A stretch of 64,000 nt of DNA. It comes from Steroidobacteraceae bacterium (GTDB taxonomy: Bacteria > Pseudomonadota > Gammaproteobacteria > Steroidobacterales > Steroidobacteraceae). The notes under the pieces were generated by a model. It was not told the DNA's origin, did not search any database, and worked only from the letters and a program-made list of their open reading frames with translations. Position 1 is the first letter of the stretch. Each line of letters begins with the position of its first letter. Below are positions 42,464 through 51,250 of this stretch, one piece after another. The translations under genes and the position numbers were made by a program. The DNA lies in the NCBI GenBank assembly GCA_025458865.1, contig JALORP010000011.1, positions 1 to 64,000 of the forward strand, read 5' to 3'.

Positions 42464-44938
42464 TCAATGCAGCAGCGTGGCAGCGCTGCCCAGCACCGCG
42501 GCGCAGCTGGCCTTGACCACCGTCGCGGTCCGACCTGCCGGGCAGCTGCCGCCGCAGGCGGTCAGCCGGCCCATCAACGACTCGAGCTCCGTGCGGATCT
42601 CGTCGGCCGACGGCTGGGTAGCGATGCCGCTGCCCACCGCCCTGCTCACCAGCGGCCCGATCACCAGCTCGCGCTCCCCGGGCGTGTCGAAGGCCTGACC
42701 CGCGGGCGCCGCGAAGTTGAAGCCGGGGAAGAACGTGTCGCGCCTGCCCGGGTCGTCCACCAGCGAGTTGCAGACCTCGATGGCCATCTGCGCAACGCCG
42801 ATCTGGTGCGAGGACAGGAAGCCCTCGATGCCGTCGGCGGTGGGCAGCTGCTGCTTGATCCGCTCGTAGGTCTCGTCCACGGCCGGGTCGGTGCGCGGCA
42901 CGCCGGTCATCTCGGACATCGAGGCGGCGATGCGCTCGAAGGTCCTCATGCCCACGCGCGGCTGCGGCTGGCCGTCCGCCGGCGGCGGCGGCGCGATCGG
43001 CGGCGCCTCGGTGTGGGTGTGCGAACGATTGCCGATTTGCTCGAAGCTCAGGAAGAACTGGTCGAGCGCCGGGCCCTTGTCGAGGCCGATGACCGTGCCG
43101 ATCTGGGCGAGCGGGAAGCCCGTCGGCGACTCGTAGCCGGCGGCATTCACCGTCGCGTCCACCGAGACGAAGGCCTGGCCGACCTTGGCCTCGGCGCCGT
43201 TGATGCCGAGACGCACGCCCTTCAGCCGCAGCCCGTCGAGCGTCGCCGGCGCGGCCCCTGGCGTGAGCCTGACGACCGACGGCTTCTCGAACAGGTAGCC
43301 GTAGCTGTCGAACTGGCTCGCCTCGAGCAGCACGTAGCTGTCCGGGATGTCGGTGAGGTGCGCAACGCTGAACAGCATGTAGAAGCGCTCGCCGACGCCT
43401 GCCTCGAAGTTCTGCAGGATCTGCGGCTGCGTGAGCGCGCGGTTGTGGACCGCGACCAGCCGGATGACGCCCTGCCACTGGCGGTCGCCGGAGACCTCGT
43501 TGCCCAGGACCAGCGCGAAGGTGTCGTTCCAGTCGGCGAGTGAGCCGCCGCCCTGCGGATCGCTGCCGGTCACCAGCTCGCCGTTCACGTAGATGCGGCG
43601 GCCCTCGACGGGGTCGTAGGTCGCCACCACGTGCTGCAGCGTCGCCTGCAGGACCTGCCGCGCCGAGGGCGTGGACAGCTGCGGCGCGCCGTTGGCGCCG
43701 GTCGTGCTGCTGCGGTTCATGAAGTCGTAGTCGTACATCGTCTGGCCGAGCGTGAAGTTCCGGGCGGTCGTGCCGCCGGAGTAGCTGACGATGTACGCGT
43801 CCTCCTGCACGACGTTGGCCGGCGCGACCCAGGCCTCGACGGAGTACTCCCCGGTCGCCTTGATCAGGTCGTGCAGCTTGCGGCTGCCGGTCGTCGAGGA
43901 CTGCAGCTTGCCGCTCCTCACGTTGACGCCCCAGCCTCCGACCCACTCCACGTCACCGGACATGTTGAGGTTGGCCGCCGGCTCGACGCCGCTGGTGTCG
44001 TAAGCGACCGTACCGGTGCCGGTCTTGAACTCGAACAGCGCGATGACGCTGCTGTCGAAGCGGTTGCCGCCGCTCGCGACCGTGCCTTCGTAGAGCGACA
44101 GCGCCTTGGACACGAGGAGCGTCGGGTCGACCTGGGTCAGCGGGACGCTGTTAGCGAACTGGCGGATCGCCGCTTCCATGGCGTTCGCGTTCTGCTGGCA
44201 GTCGCCCCAGCAGTTGTGGAACTCCTCGCGCAGGCGGACCACGAAGCGCGACAGCTCGGGCGCGTCGAGGTTGATTCGAGGCCGGGCCGCCGAGTAGGCG
44301 ATGTCCACGTCGCGCTCAGCGAAGAACGGCGACTGCGCCGGCTGGCCGCCGGAGACGTGGCAGCGCGAGCAGTTCTGCTCGAGCAGCGGATACACCGTGG
44401 TGGCGAAGCTGCCCGGGCTGGCCGGGAAGGACTTGCTGGCGCCGACGTCGCGCAGCGGCGGCGGCTGCAGCGCGATCTCGCGCGTGCCGCCGACGGTCGC
44501 GCCGGCCCAGTTGCGGATCCACACCGTCAGCTGGTCGGCGCACGCGGAGTCGGCCCCGAGCCAGCAGTTGTGGCCGCCGCCCACCTTGGAGACCATCCGC
44601 GAGCCGCGCGGGTCGTTGAGGTTGACGACGCCGTTGGCGGCCTCGTAGGCGAGATTGATGTCGTCCCGGCGCGCGAACTGCGGCGACTGCCCGCCCTGGC
44701 CGTGGCAGGAACCGCAGCGGTTGTTGGCCTGCAGGTTGTCCCAGACGTTCAGCTTGAACGACTGCACGTCCTGGCTCGCGGGCGGCGGCCCGCTGTAGCC
44801 GGCCGGCGGCGGCGCGCTGGTGACCGGGTTCTCCTGGACGGGGGCCCCGCCGCCGCAGGCGGCCGCGAGCCAGCCGATCGCTGCGACTGTCAGTGCGGCG
44901 CGCAGGCCGCGGAGCGAGAAGGAATCCTTGGTGTTCAT
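42464..44938 (-). CDS. LamG-domain lipoprotein with two heme c motifs
   Basis: Lipoprotein of 824 residues with lipobox LAAAC (Cys 28). Two cytochrome-type motifs follow: CGSCH (75-79) and CSRCH (190-194). A LamG/concanavalin-like domain occupies about 285-480 (IALFEFKTGTGTVAYD, EYSVEAWVAP, HVVATYDPVEGRRIYVNGEL). The C-terminal 340 residues (AASMSEMTGVPRTDP, GFLSSHQIGVAQMAIEVCNSLVDD) are unassigned but helical with conserved Cys. The start at 44938 has GGAG upstream. It forms an operon with the heme protein upstream (11 bp gap) and DUF1501 downstream. Likely role: surface or periplasmic electron-transfer or binding protein. Confidence 0.82.
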   Translation of the reverse strand: MNTKDSFSLRGLRAALTVAAIGWLAAACGGGAPVQENPVTSAPPPAGYSGPPPASQDVQSFKLNVWDNLQANNRCGSCHGQGGQSPQFARRDDINLAYEAANGVVNLNDPRGSRMVSKVGGGHNCWLGADSACADQLTVWIRNWAGATVGGTREIALQPPPLRDVGASKSFPASPGSFATTVYPLLEQNCSRCHVSGGQPAQSPFFAERDVDIAYSAARPRINLDAPELSRFVVRLREEFHNCWGDCQQNANAMEAAIRQFANSVPLTQVDPTLLVSKALSLYEGTVASGGNRFDSSVIALFEFKTGTGTVAYDTSGVEPAANLNMSGDVEWVGGWGVNVRSGKLQSSTTGSRKLHDLIKATGEYSVEAWVAPANVVQEDAYIVSYSGGTTARNFTLGQTMYDYDFMNRSSTTGANGAPQLSTPSARQVLQATLQHVVATYDPVEGRRIYVNGELVTGSDPQGGGSLADWNDTFALVLGNEVSGDRQWQGVIRLVAVHNRALTQPQILQNFEAGVGERFYMLFSVAHLTDIPDSYVLLEASQFDSYGYLFEKPSVVRLTPGAAPATLDGLRLKGVRLGINGAEAKVGQAFVSVDATVNAAGYESPTGFPLAQIGTVIGLDKGPALDQFFLSFEQIGNRSHTHTEAPPIAPPPPADGQPQPRVGMRTFERIAASMSEMTGVPRTDPAVDETYERIKQQLPTADGIEGFLSSHQIGVAQMAIEVCNSLVDDPGRRDTFFPGFNFAAPAGQAFDTPGERELVIGPLVSRAVGSGIATQPSADEIRTELESLMGRLTACGGSCPAGRTATVVKASCAAVLGSAATLLH

Positions 44939-44949
44939 GCCCTTTCTCC

Positions 44950-46131
44950 TCACTCGCCCATGCAGAAAGCGGCGGACTCGGCGAACACCTGCCTCAGCCG
45001 GTACCCGCCAGAGCGGAACGAGGACACCATCGAGGCGACCTGCGCGCGGTCGGCGGCGTCTGTCGGCGTGCGCAGGCACACCGTGCGGAAAACCTTCTCG
45101 ACCTGGCAGCTGGCGAATGCCTCGCTGTTGCCAAGCTCCGCGCCCAGCGAGGCGGCGCCGGCGCCACCCCCGGGCAGCGACGGGCTCCAGCCGAGCAGCG
45201 CGTTCTGGCCCGCGCGCCAGTAGTTGTCCCAGCGGTCGTTGCGGGTGATATAGCCCGGACGGAAGGTGTCGGCGTTGATCGAGTACTTCGGGCGCACCTG
45301 CCCGGGCGTGTAGATCATGCGGCCCTGGTCCTGGTCCCAGTCGTGGTAGGCGAAGGCCTGCGCCATCGGATCCATGCCGGCGTGGCAGGTGACGCAATTG
45401 TTCAGGAACAGCCGGCTGTCGCCGCCGGGGCTGCGGCTCACGTCCTGCCGGATGCGGTCGGCCTGGCGCGAGCCGTCCTGCAGTTCCTCGAGGTCGTGGC
45501 ACAGGTGGTTGAGGAGCGTGAAGCGGAACATCGCGCGGTTGGTGCCGGCGACGAAGAAAGACTCGGCTGCCGCGCGGGTGGTCATGACGCCGGCGGCGGC
45601 CTCGACCGGGAAGCCGTAGGTCCCCGACTGGGTTCGCCGCTGAAGCACGCTCTTGAGGTCGGCGTGCCGGCGTTCGAGCGCCTCGTAGTGCGCGTTGCTC
45701 GAGACGCTCGGCGCGGGCACCCCGGACACTCCGTTGCCGACGTACAGTATGTCGGCGGAGAGCAGCTCGTTCATCGGCACGTCGTCGCGCACCATGCCGA
45801 TGAAGGTGGCGACGTAGTCGTTGAGAGGTGCGAACACCGTGCGGTCGCGGTTGGTCCACGGCATCGCGAGGTTCTTGAGGGTGACCGAGTAGAACGCCGG
45901 GTGCTCCATCGCACGGAAGGCCGCGTCCTGCGACCGTCCCGCCGAGATGTCCGCGGCCATCGCGTCGAGCGTCGCGGCGGCCGCCGGCACGCCTGCGATG
46001 CGGTCGTGCATGCGCTTGGCCTGCTCGCGCGGCCCGGCCTGGGCGGCGCCGGCCGCGAGCGTCGCGGCTATGAGCCCGCACGCTGCGATGCGGATCGCAT
46101 GGCCGTCGAAGATGCTTCGGTCGCGTTTCAT
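44950..46131 (-). CDS. Secreted c-type heme protein
   Basis: 393 residues with a signal peptide (ACGLIAATLAAGAAQAG) and one heme motif CVTCH in LFLNNCVTCHAGMDPMAQAFAYHDWD, resembling the heme-binding part of DUF1585/DUF1588 planctomycete-type proteins. Earlier segments (YVATFIGMVRDDVPMNELLSADILYVGN, RAMFRFTLLNHLCHDLEEL) are conserved-looking but unnamed. It starts at ATG 46131 and leads the operon with the LamG and DUF1501 genes. It is divergent from the frameshifted propeller gene; an AATGTC/GACATT inverted repeat lies between. Confidence 0.78.
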   Translation of the reverse strand: MKRDRSIFDGHAIRIAACGLIAATLAAGAAQAGPREQAKRMHDRIAGVPAAAATLDAMAADISAGRSQDAAFRAMEHPAFYSVTLKNLAMPWTNRDRTVFAPLNDYVATFIGMVRDDVPMNELLSADILYVGNGVSGVPAPSVSSNAHYEALERRHADLKSVLQRRTQSGTYGFPVEAAAGVMTTRAAAESFFVAGTNRAMFRFTLLNHLCHDLEELQDGSRQADRIRQDVSRSPGGDSRLFLNNCVTCHAGMDPMAQAFAYHDWDQDQGRMIYTPGQVRPKYSINADTFRPGYITRNDRWDNYWRAGQNALLGWSPSLPGGGAGAASLGAELGNSEAFASCQVEKVFRTVCLRTPTDAADRAQVASMVSSFRSGGYRLRQVFAESAAFCMGE

Positions 46132-46200
46132 TTGTGTGCTCCGTTCACTCACGGCGTCCTTCAGACGGGGCCGACTATAGGCAGGCGTTTCGCGCGACGT

Positions 46201-46222
46201 AATGTCTCTGAACTGCGACATT
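46201..46222. promoter_or_regulatory. Inverted repeat in divergent region
   Basis: AATGTC, ten bases, GACATT: a perfect 6+6 inverted repeat 70 bp before the minus-strand heme protein gene and 163 bp before the plus-strand propeller gene. It could be an operator shared by both transcripts. Confidence 0.4.
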
Positions 46223-46384
46223 CCACGATCGGCGCGTTCACGCTAGGGTAGAAGCGTGATCTGCAGTGCGCGGAAGTGCTGTGCGCTGTGTCCCGAGGCC
46301 TGAAAGCCCCGGAAAAGTGTGAGCCCGTTGGCAGTCCGGGCGCGGTCGACGCAGACCGGCCGGGACCTCCAGGAGACGATCGAG

Positions 46385-48990
46385 ATGCGCGTCACGAAAT
46401 GGAAAAATGCCGTAGCGGCGGTCGCGGCGCTCGCGCTTGCGGGCTGCGAGAGCAGCACCGACGGCAGCCTCGACATCGGCGGCGGCCAGTCGCCCGACCC
46501 GGTCGTGCTCGACTTCCCCGTAGCCTACGTAAAGCGCGCGCTGCCCACCGGCACCGAGGACGTGCGGCGCCTGCGGAGCTTCCAGGCGGGCGCGGACCTG
46601 TGGCTGCGCGACCGCGCGGCGCCCTCCGCCTCCGAGCGCAACATCACCGGCGGCGTGACCGGCGGCGAGTGGGACCTGCGCGACGTGGACGTCTCCTACG
46701 ATGGCAACCGGCTGCTGTTCTCCATGCGCCCGCCGCTCATCGATGGCGCCGAGGAGAGCGAGCAGCCGACCTGGAACGTCTGGGAGTACGACCGAACGAC
46801 CGACACGCTCCGGCGCGTGATCGCCTCCGATCTCGTCGCGGAGGAAGGCCACGACGTCGCGCCGCACTACCTCCCGGACGGGCGCATCGTCTTCTCCTCG
46901 ACGCGCCAGCGGCAGTCGAAGGCCACGCTCATCGACGAGGGCAAGCCGCAGTTCCCCGCGCTCGACGAGGATCGTCGGGAGTGGGCCTTCGTGCTGCACG
47001 TGATGAATTCGGACGGCACGGGCATCCGCCAGATCTCCTTCAACCAGAGCCACGACCTCGACCCGGCCGTGATGAACGACGGGCGGATCGTGTTCTCGAG
47101 ATGGGAGAACGCCTCGGGCAGCTCGATCCACCTCTATACGGTGCGGCCGGACGGCGCGGGGCTCGAGCTCCTCACAGCCACGACACCGGCAGCGGCGGCT
47201 CGGTCGTACAGTTCCTGCAGCCGCGGCCGAGGCCCGACGGGCGGGTGCTGGCGCTGATCCGTCCCTTCAACGGCACCGAGCAGGGCGGCGACGGCGTGCT
47301 GATCGACACCGCGGGCTACGTCGAGATCGCCCAGCCCGTGCTCGCCAATGCCGGCGCTGCCGGCCCGGCGCAGGTGAAGGTCACCGGTAACGACGTGCGC
47401 ACGGTCCCCGGGCTCTCGCCCGGCGGCCGCTATGCCTCGCTGTTCCCGCTCTGGGACGGCACCGACCGCGTGCTCGTCAGCTGGACCCTGTGCCGCGTCC
47501 TGCTCGACGGACGCCAGCTCCCCTGCAGTTCGTCGGACGCGACGAACCCGCAGGCCGTGGTGGCGCCGCCGCTGTACAGCGTGTTCATGTGGGACCCGCG
47601 GGACGGCACGCAGCGACCCGTGCTGCAGCCGCTCGAGGGCACCATGTACACGGATGTCGTCGCGATGCAGCCGCGCACCCTGCCGCCGGTCATCCTGGAC
47701 GCGGTCGCGGGCGTGGACTACGACTCGGATCTCGCCACTGAGAACGTCGGGCTGCTGCACATCAGGAGCGTCTACGACCTGGATGGCACGGACAACGCGC
47801 CCGGCGGCATCACCGCCCTGCGCGACCCGGCCCAGGCGACGGCCGACCAGCGCCCGGCGCGCTTCCTGCGCATCGAGAAGGCGGTGGGACTGCCGGACGA
47901 CGAGGTACGCGACTTCCGCGGCACGGCCTTCGGCGTCGCCGGCGGCCTGGGCATGCGCGAGATCCTCGGCTACGCGCCGATCGAGCCGGACGGCTCGGTC
48001 AAGGTGAAGGTGCCGGCCGGCGTGCCCTTCGGCATCACCGTGCTGGACCGCGACGGCAAGCGGATCTCGCCGCGCCACCTCAACTGGCTGCAGCTGCGGG
48101 CGGGCGAGGTGGTGACCTGCAACGGCTGCCACGTGCCAGCGGGCCAGCAGCCGGCCGGCCAGCCGCGCGTATCGCACGGCCGCAGCGGCCTCACGGCGAG
48201 CGTCAATCCCGGCGCGCCGACGACCGGCTCACCCTTCCCCAACACGGTTCCCGCGCTGTTCGCGGACCAGGGCGAGACCATGGCGGAGACGCGCAGCCGC
48301 ATCAGCTGCCAGACTGATTGCGCGGCGCTGCTGCCCTCGGTCGACGTCGTCTACGAGGACGTCTGGACCGACGAGACCGCGGCCGGGCGCGCGCCCGACG
48401 CCCCCTTCGCGTTCCGCTACTCGGCCCTCGCCACGCCGGCGCCGACGAACCTCGCCTGCCAGCAGGAGTGGTCGTCGCTGTGCCGGATCGTCATCCACTA
48501 CCCGGACCACCTGCAGCCGCTGTGGGACCGGTTGCGGCAGGTGCTCGACGTGGACGGGGTCACGGTCCTGGAGGACCGCAGCTGCCTCTCCTGCCACAGC
48601 CCGCGCGACGCCGACGGCCTCGTGCGCGTGCCGGAGGGGCAACTCGACCTGACCGGCGAGCCCTCGCCCGAGCAGGCCGACCACCTGGTCTCCTTCCGCG
48701 AGCTTATGTTCACTGACAACGCCCAGGAAGTTAACATGGGCGCACTGCAGGACATCCTGGTGCCCGGACCGCCGGACCCGGTCACCGGCCAGCCGACCCT
48801 GGTGCCCGTGCCGGTCGCCCCCTCGATGAGCGGCGGCGGCGCGCGGGCCTCAGGCCGGTTTTTCAGCCGGTTCGAGGCGGGCGGGTCGCATGCGGGTTTC
48901 CTCGATCCGGCCGAACTGCGACTCATCGCCGAGTGGCTCGACATCGGTGGACAGTATTACAACGATCCCTTTGCAGCGCCGGCGGACTGA
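46385..48990 (+). pseudogene. Frameshifted lipoprotein with TolB-like propeller and heme c motifs
   Basis: One gene split by a missing base. Frame 1 runs from ATG 46385 (lipobox LALAGC) with propeller repeats (NVWEYDRTTDTLRRV, PHYLPDGRIVFSSTRQRQ, SHDLDPAVMNDGRIVFSRW) and derails after GLELL. The other forward frame resumes at SHDTGSGGSVVQFLQPRPRPDGRVLALIRPF and continues to 48990 with CNGCH (48118-48132) and CLSCH (48583-48597). Adding one T between 47173 and 47174 restores Tyr-Ser-His-Asp and an 868-residue protein. The architecture resembles hydrazine-synthase-alpha-like proteins found outside anammox bacteria. Without the fix, frame 1 ends at 47257. The cause may be a real mutation or a sequencing error. 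Confidence 0.82.
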
Positions 48991-49095
48991 CGTGACGACT
49001 GCACCCGGAGGCGGCCGTGAGTATCCCCGCCCGGGGCGGCGCGCCGTGGCCTTTCCCGCCGGGGACCGTGGCCGACTGCCGCGCCGGGTCCACGC

Positions 49096-49824
49096 ATGAG
49101 GTTCCTCCTCGTCGCGGCGGTCCTCCTGCTGCTCGCGCTGCCAGCCACCGCCGCCGGACCGGAGGTCACCGTCGCGGAGCCCTTTATCGAGCTTCGCACC
49201 GGACCGGGCCGGGGCTACCCGGTCACTCAGGTGGTCAAGCGGGGCGAGGCCGTGACCATCGAGAAGCGCCGCACCGACTGGTTCAAGGTCGCGGATGCCG
49301 ATGGCCGCAGCGGCTGGGTGCACCGCTCGGCCATGCTGGCGACGCTGACCGAGGCCGGCGAGCCCCTGCCGATCGATGATCCGGGCCGCGAGGACTTCGG
49401 CGAACACCGCCGCGAGCTCGGCGTGCTGGCCGGGGACTTCGAAGGCGCCAACGTCATCACCGTCTACGGCGCCTGGGCCTTCAACCCGCACCTGTCCGCG
49501 GAGCTGCGCCTGTCGCAGATCCTCGGCAGTTTCTCGGACGGGGAGATGGCCACTCTCGGGCTCACGCACGTATTCAGGCCCGACTGGCGCGTCCAGCCCT
49601 TCGTCGGCCTCGGCACTGGCGTGATCGACATCCAGCCGAAGGCCTCGCTGGTCCAGACGGAGGCGCGCACCGACCAGGTCGCCTACGCCGGACTGGGCGT
49701 CAAGGGTTACCTGTCGCGGCGCTTCATCCTGCGCGCAGAGTTCAACAAGTACGTCGTGTTCACCGACCGCGACGACAACGAGGAAGCCGACGAATGGAAG
49801 CTGGGTTTCGCATTCTTCTTCTGA
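49096..49824 (+). CDS. SH3b-domain outer-membrane beta-barrel protein
   Basis: 242 residues: a signal peptide, a bacterial SH3 domain (about 24-85, FIELRTGPGRGYPVTQVVKRGEAVTI, WFKVADADGRSGWVHRS) and a C-terminal eight-stranded-type barrel (ITVYGAWAFNPHLSAELRLSQI, YLSRRFILRAEFNKYVVF) that ends in Phe. It is the first gene of a plus-strand set that continues with the next outer-membrane protein (31-bp overlap), TlpA-like, DUF4266 and DUF3570. The SH3b domain may bind peptidoglycan. Confidence 0.82.
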   Translation: MRFLLVAAVLLLLALPATAAGPEVTVAEPFIELRTGPGRGYPVTQVVKRGEAVTIEKRRTDWFKVADADGRSGWVHRSAMLATLTEAGEPLPIDDPGREDFGEHRRELGVLAGDFEGANVITVYGAWAFNPHLSAELRLSQILGSFSDGEMATLGLTHVFRPDWRVQPFVGLGTGVIDIQPKASLVQTEARTDQVAYAGLGVKGYLSRRFILRAEFNKYVVFTDRDDNEEADEWKLGFAFFF

Positions 49825-50471
49825 GCGCCGTCCTGGCGCTGCCCGGCTGCGCCTGGGTGCGCGGCGGCGAGGTCCCGGAGACGGCCGAGGCCGACGCCGG
49901 GGAATCCGAGGCCGTGCCCGAGGTCATCTCGCCCCAGGTCGAGCGGCGCCCGGTCAAGCCGGCGAAGATCGACACCGAGAACTGGGAGGCCGGCGCCTAC
50001 ATCGGGTCGCTGTCCGTCGAGGACTTCGAGGTCAACAAGGTCCTGGGCGGGCGCATCGCCTTCCACATCAGCGAGGACTTCTTCGCGGAGGCGATCTTCG
50101 GCCAGTCGGACGCCGGCATCTCGAGCTACGAGCGGCTGTCGGGTTCCGCGCCACTGCTGACCGATAGTGAGAGGGAGTTCAAGTACTGGAGCCTCGGGTT
50201 CGGATGGAATGTGCTCCCAGGAGAGGTGTTTCTCGGCGGGTCTCGCGCCTACAACAGCGCGGTCTACCTGACCGCAGGCGCGGGCAGCACCACTTTCGCC
50301 GGCGATGATCGTTTCACGGTCACCCTCGGTGCCGGTGCGAGGCTGCTGCTGACGGACTGGCTGGGGCTGCACCTCGACATCCGGGACCACATCCTCGAGG
50401 TCGACGTGGTGGGTACGAACAAGGAAACCCACAACTTCGAGGCGACGGTCTCGCTGACGGCGTTCTTCTGA
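49794..50471 (+). CDS. Outer-membrane beta-barrel lipoprotein
   Basis: 225 residues from ATG 49794, overlapping the previous gene by 31 bp. A lipobox-like LPGC (about 16-19) is followed by an acidic linker and a barrel domain ending in Phe (VSLTAFF). Repeated strand patterns (WEAGAYIGSLSVEDFEVNKVLGGRIAF, SAVYLTAGAGSTTFAGDD, LTDWLGLHLDIRDH) are like those of its neighbour, so the pair may derive from one ancestor. A lipobox together with a barrel is unusual. Confidence 0.75.
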   Translation: MEAGFRILLLSAVLALPGCAWVRGGEVPETAEADAGESEAVPEVISPQVERRPVKPAKIDTENWEAGAYIGSLSVEDFEVNKVLGGRIAFHISEDFFAEAIFGQSDAGISSYERLSGSAPLLTDSEREFKYWSLGFGWNVLPGEVFLGGSRAYNSAVYLTAGAGSTTFAGDDRFTVTLGAGARLLLTDWLGLHLDIRDHILEVDVVGTNKETHNFEATVSLTAFF

Positions 50472-50502
50472 ACGCGGCACTGACCAAGGAGGCGAACCGC
50501 CC

Positions 50503-51018
50503 ATGCTGACCACTCGCCGCATCTTCCTCGGATCGGCCTTCGCGACGGCCGCGGCCTGCGCCGCGCCCGCGGCATTCGCTGCCGGCGCCGCCGGCAGCGC
50601 CACGCCCGCGCCTGACTTCGAGCTGCCGCTGCGCTCCGGCGGCGCGGTCAAGCTCGCGGACCTTCGCGGCCAGGTCGTGATGCTCAACTTCTGGGCCAGC
50701 TGGTGCGCGCCCTGCCGCCAGGAGTTCCCGATCCTCGACGAGATGTACCGGAAGTACCAGCCCATGGGGTTCACGCTCCTCGGCGTCAACGTCGAGAGCG
50801 AGACCAAGGATGCGGAGCGGTTCCTCTCGGCCATGCCCGTGTCCTTCCCCATCGCCTTCGACCGGGAGAACGCGGTGAGCGGCCAGTACGGCGTCTCGGC
50901 GATGCCGACGACGCTGCTCGTGGACCGCAAGGGCAACGTCCGCTGGCTGCATCGCGCCTACAAGCCCGGCGACGAGAACGAATACATCAGCCAGGTCCGC
51001 CGGCTGCTGCGGGAGTGA
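50503..51018 (+). CDS. TlpA-like secreted thioredoxin
   Basis: 171 residues, with a Tat-like TTRRIFLGSAF signal, then a thioredoxin fold: PAPDFELPLRSGGAVKLADL, MLNFWASWCAPCRQEFP with the WCAPC redox pair, and cis-Pro in SAMPTTLLVD. AAGGAGG lies upstream of ATG 50503. It is followed two bases later by the DUF4266 gene, whose product has two C-terminal cysteines that could be its substrate. It differs from the anchored TlpA at 40153 in sequence and anchor. Confidence 0.9.
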   Translation: MLTTRRIFLGSAFATAAACAAPAAFAAGAAGSATPAPDFELPLRSGGAVKLADLRGQVVMLNFWASWCAPCRQEFPILDEMYRKYQPMGFTLLGVNVESETKDAERFLSAMPVSFPIAFDRENAVSGQYGVSAMPTTLLVDRKGNVRWLHRAYKPGDENEYISQVRRLLRE

Positions 51019-51020
51019 GC

Positions 51021-51248
51021 ATGAAGAACCTCCGTCCGGCCCTCTGGCTCGCCATCGCGCTCGGCACCGCCGGCTGCGGCCCGGTCGAGCCCTGGGTCAA
51101 GCCCTACGAGCGCGAGCGCCTCGCGGATCCCATCATGAGCTGGGACCGCGACCCCGTTTCCGCGTCCTACATGAAGCACGTCTACGAGTCCCGAGAAGGC
51201 TCCCGCGGCGCCATGGGCGGAGCCGGCGGCGGCTGCGGCTGCAACTGA
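51021..51248 (+). CDS. DUF4266 small lipoprotein with Gly/Cys tail
   Basis: 75 residues, with lipobox LGTAGC near residue 19 and the family core PWVKPYERERLADPIMSWD and YMKHVYESREGSRG. The C-terminus is Gly-rich and ends GGGCGCN. The Cys-Gly-Cys tail might be modified, bind metal or be a thioredoxin target. Function unknown. It lies between the TlpA-like and DUF3570 genes (two-base gaps), an arrangement I recall as recurrent in other proteobacteria. Confidence 0.85.
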   Translation: MKNLRPALWLAIALGTAGCGPVEPWVKPYERERLADPIMSWDRDPVSASYMKHVYESREGSRGAMGGAGGGCGCN

Positions 51249-51250
51249 CC

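Noticed and set aside
42454..42467. TTGACCCGGATCGA between the LamG and DUF1501 genes as an FNR/Dnr box
   Set aside because: One half-site mismatch and it overlaps the stop codon inside an operon, so it is too weak to list.
46385..48990. Evidence for anammox-type hydrazine synthesis
   Set aside because: Only a distant alpha-subunit-like architecture is present; no beta/gamma subunits or hydrazine dehydrogenase are in the window, and such propeller/heme proteins occur outside anammox bacteria.
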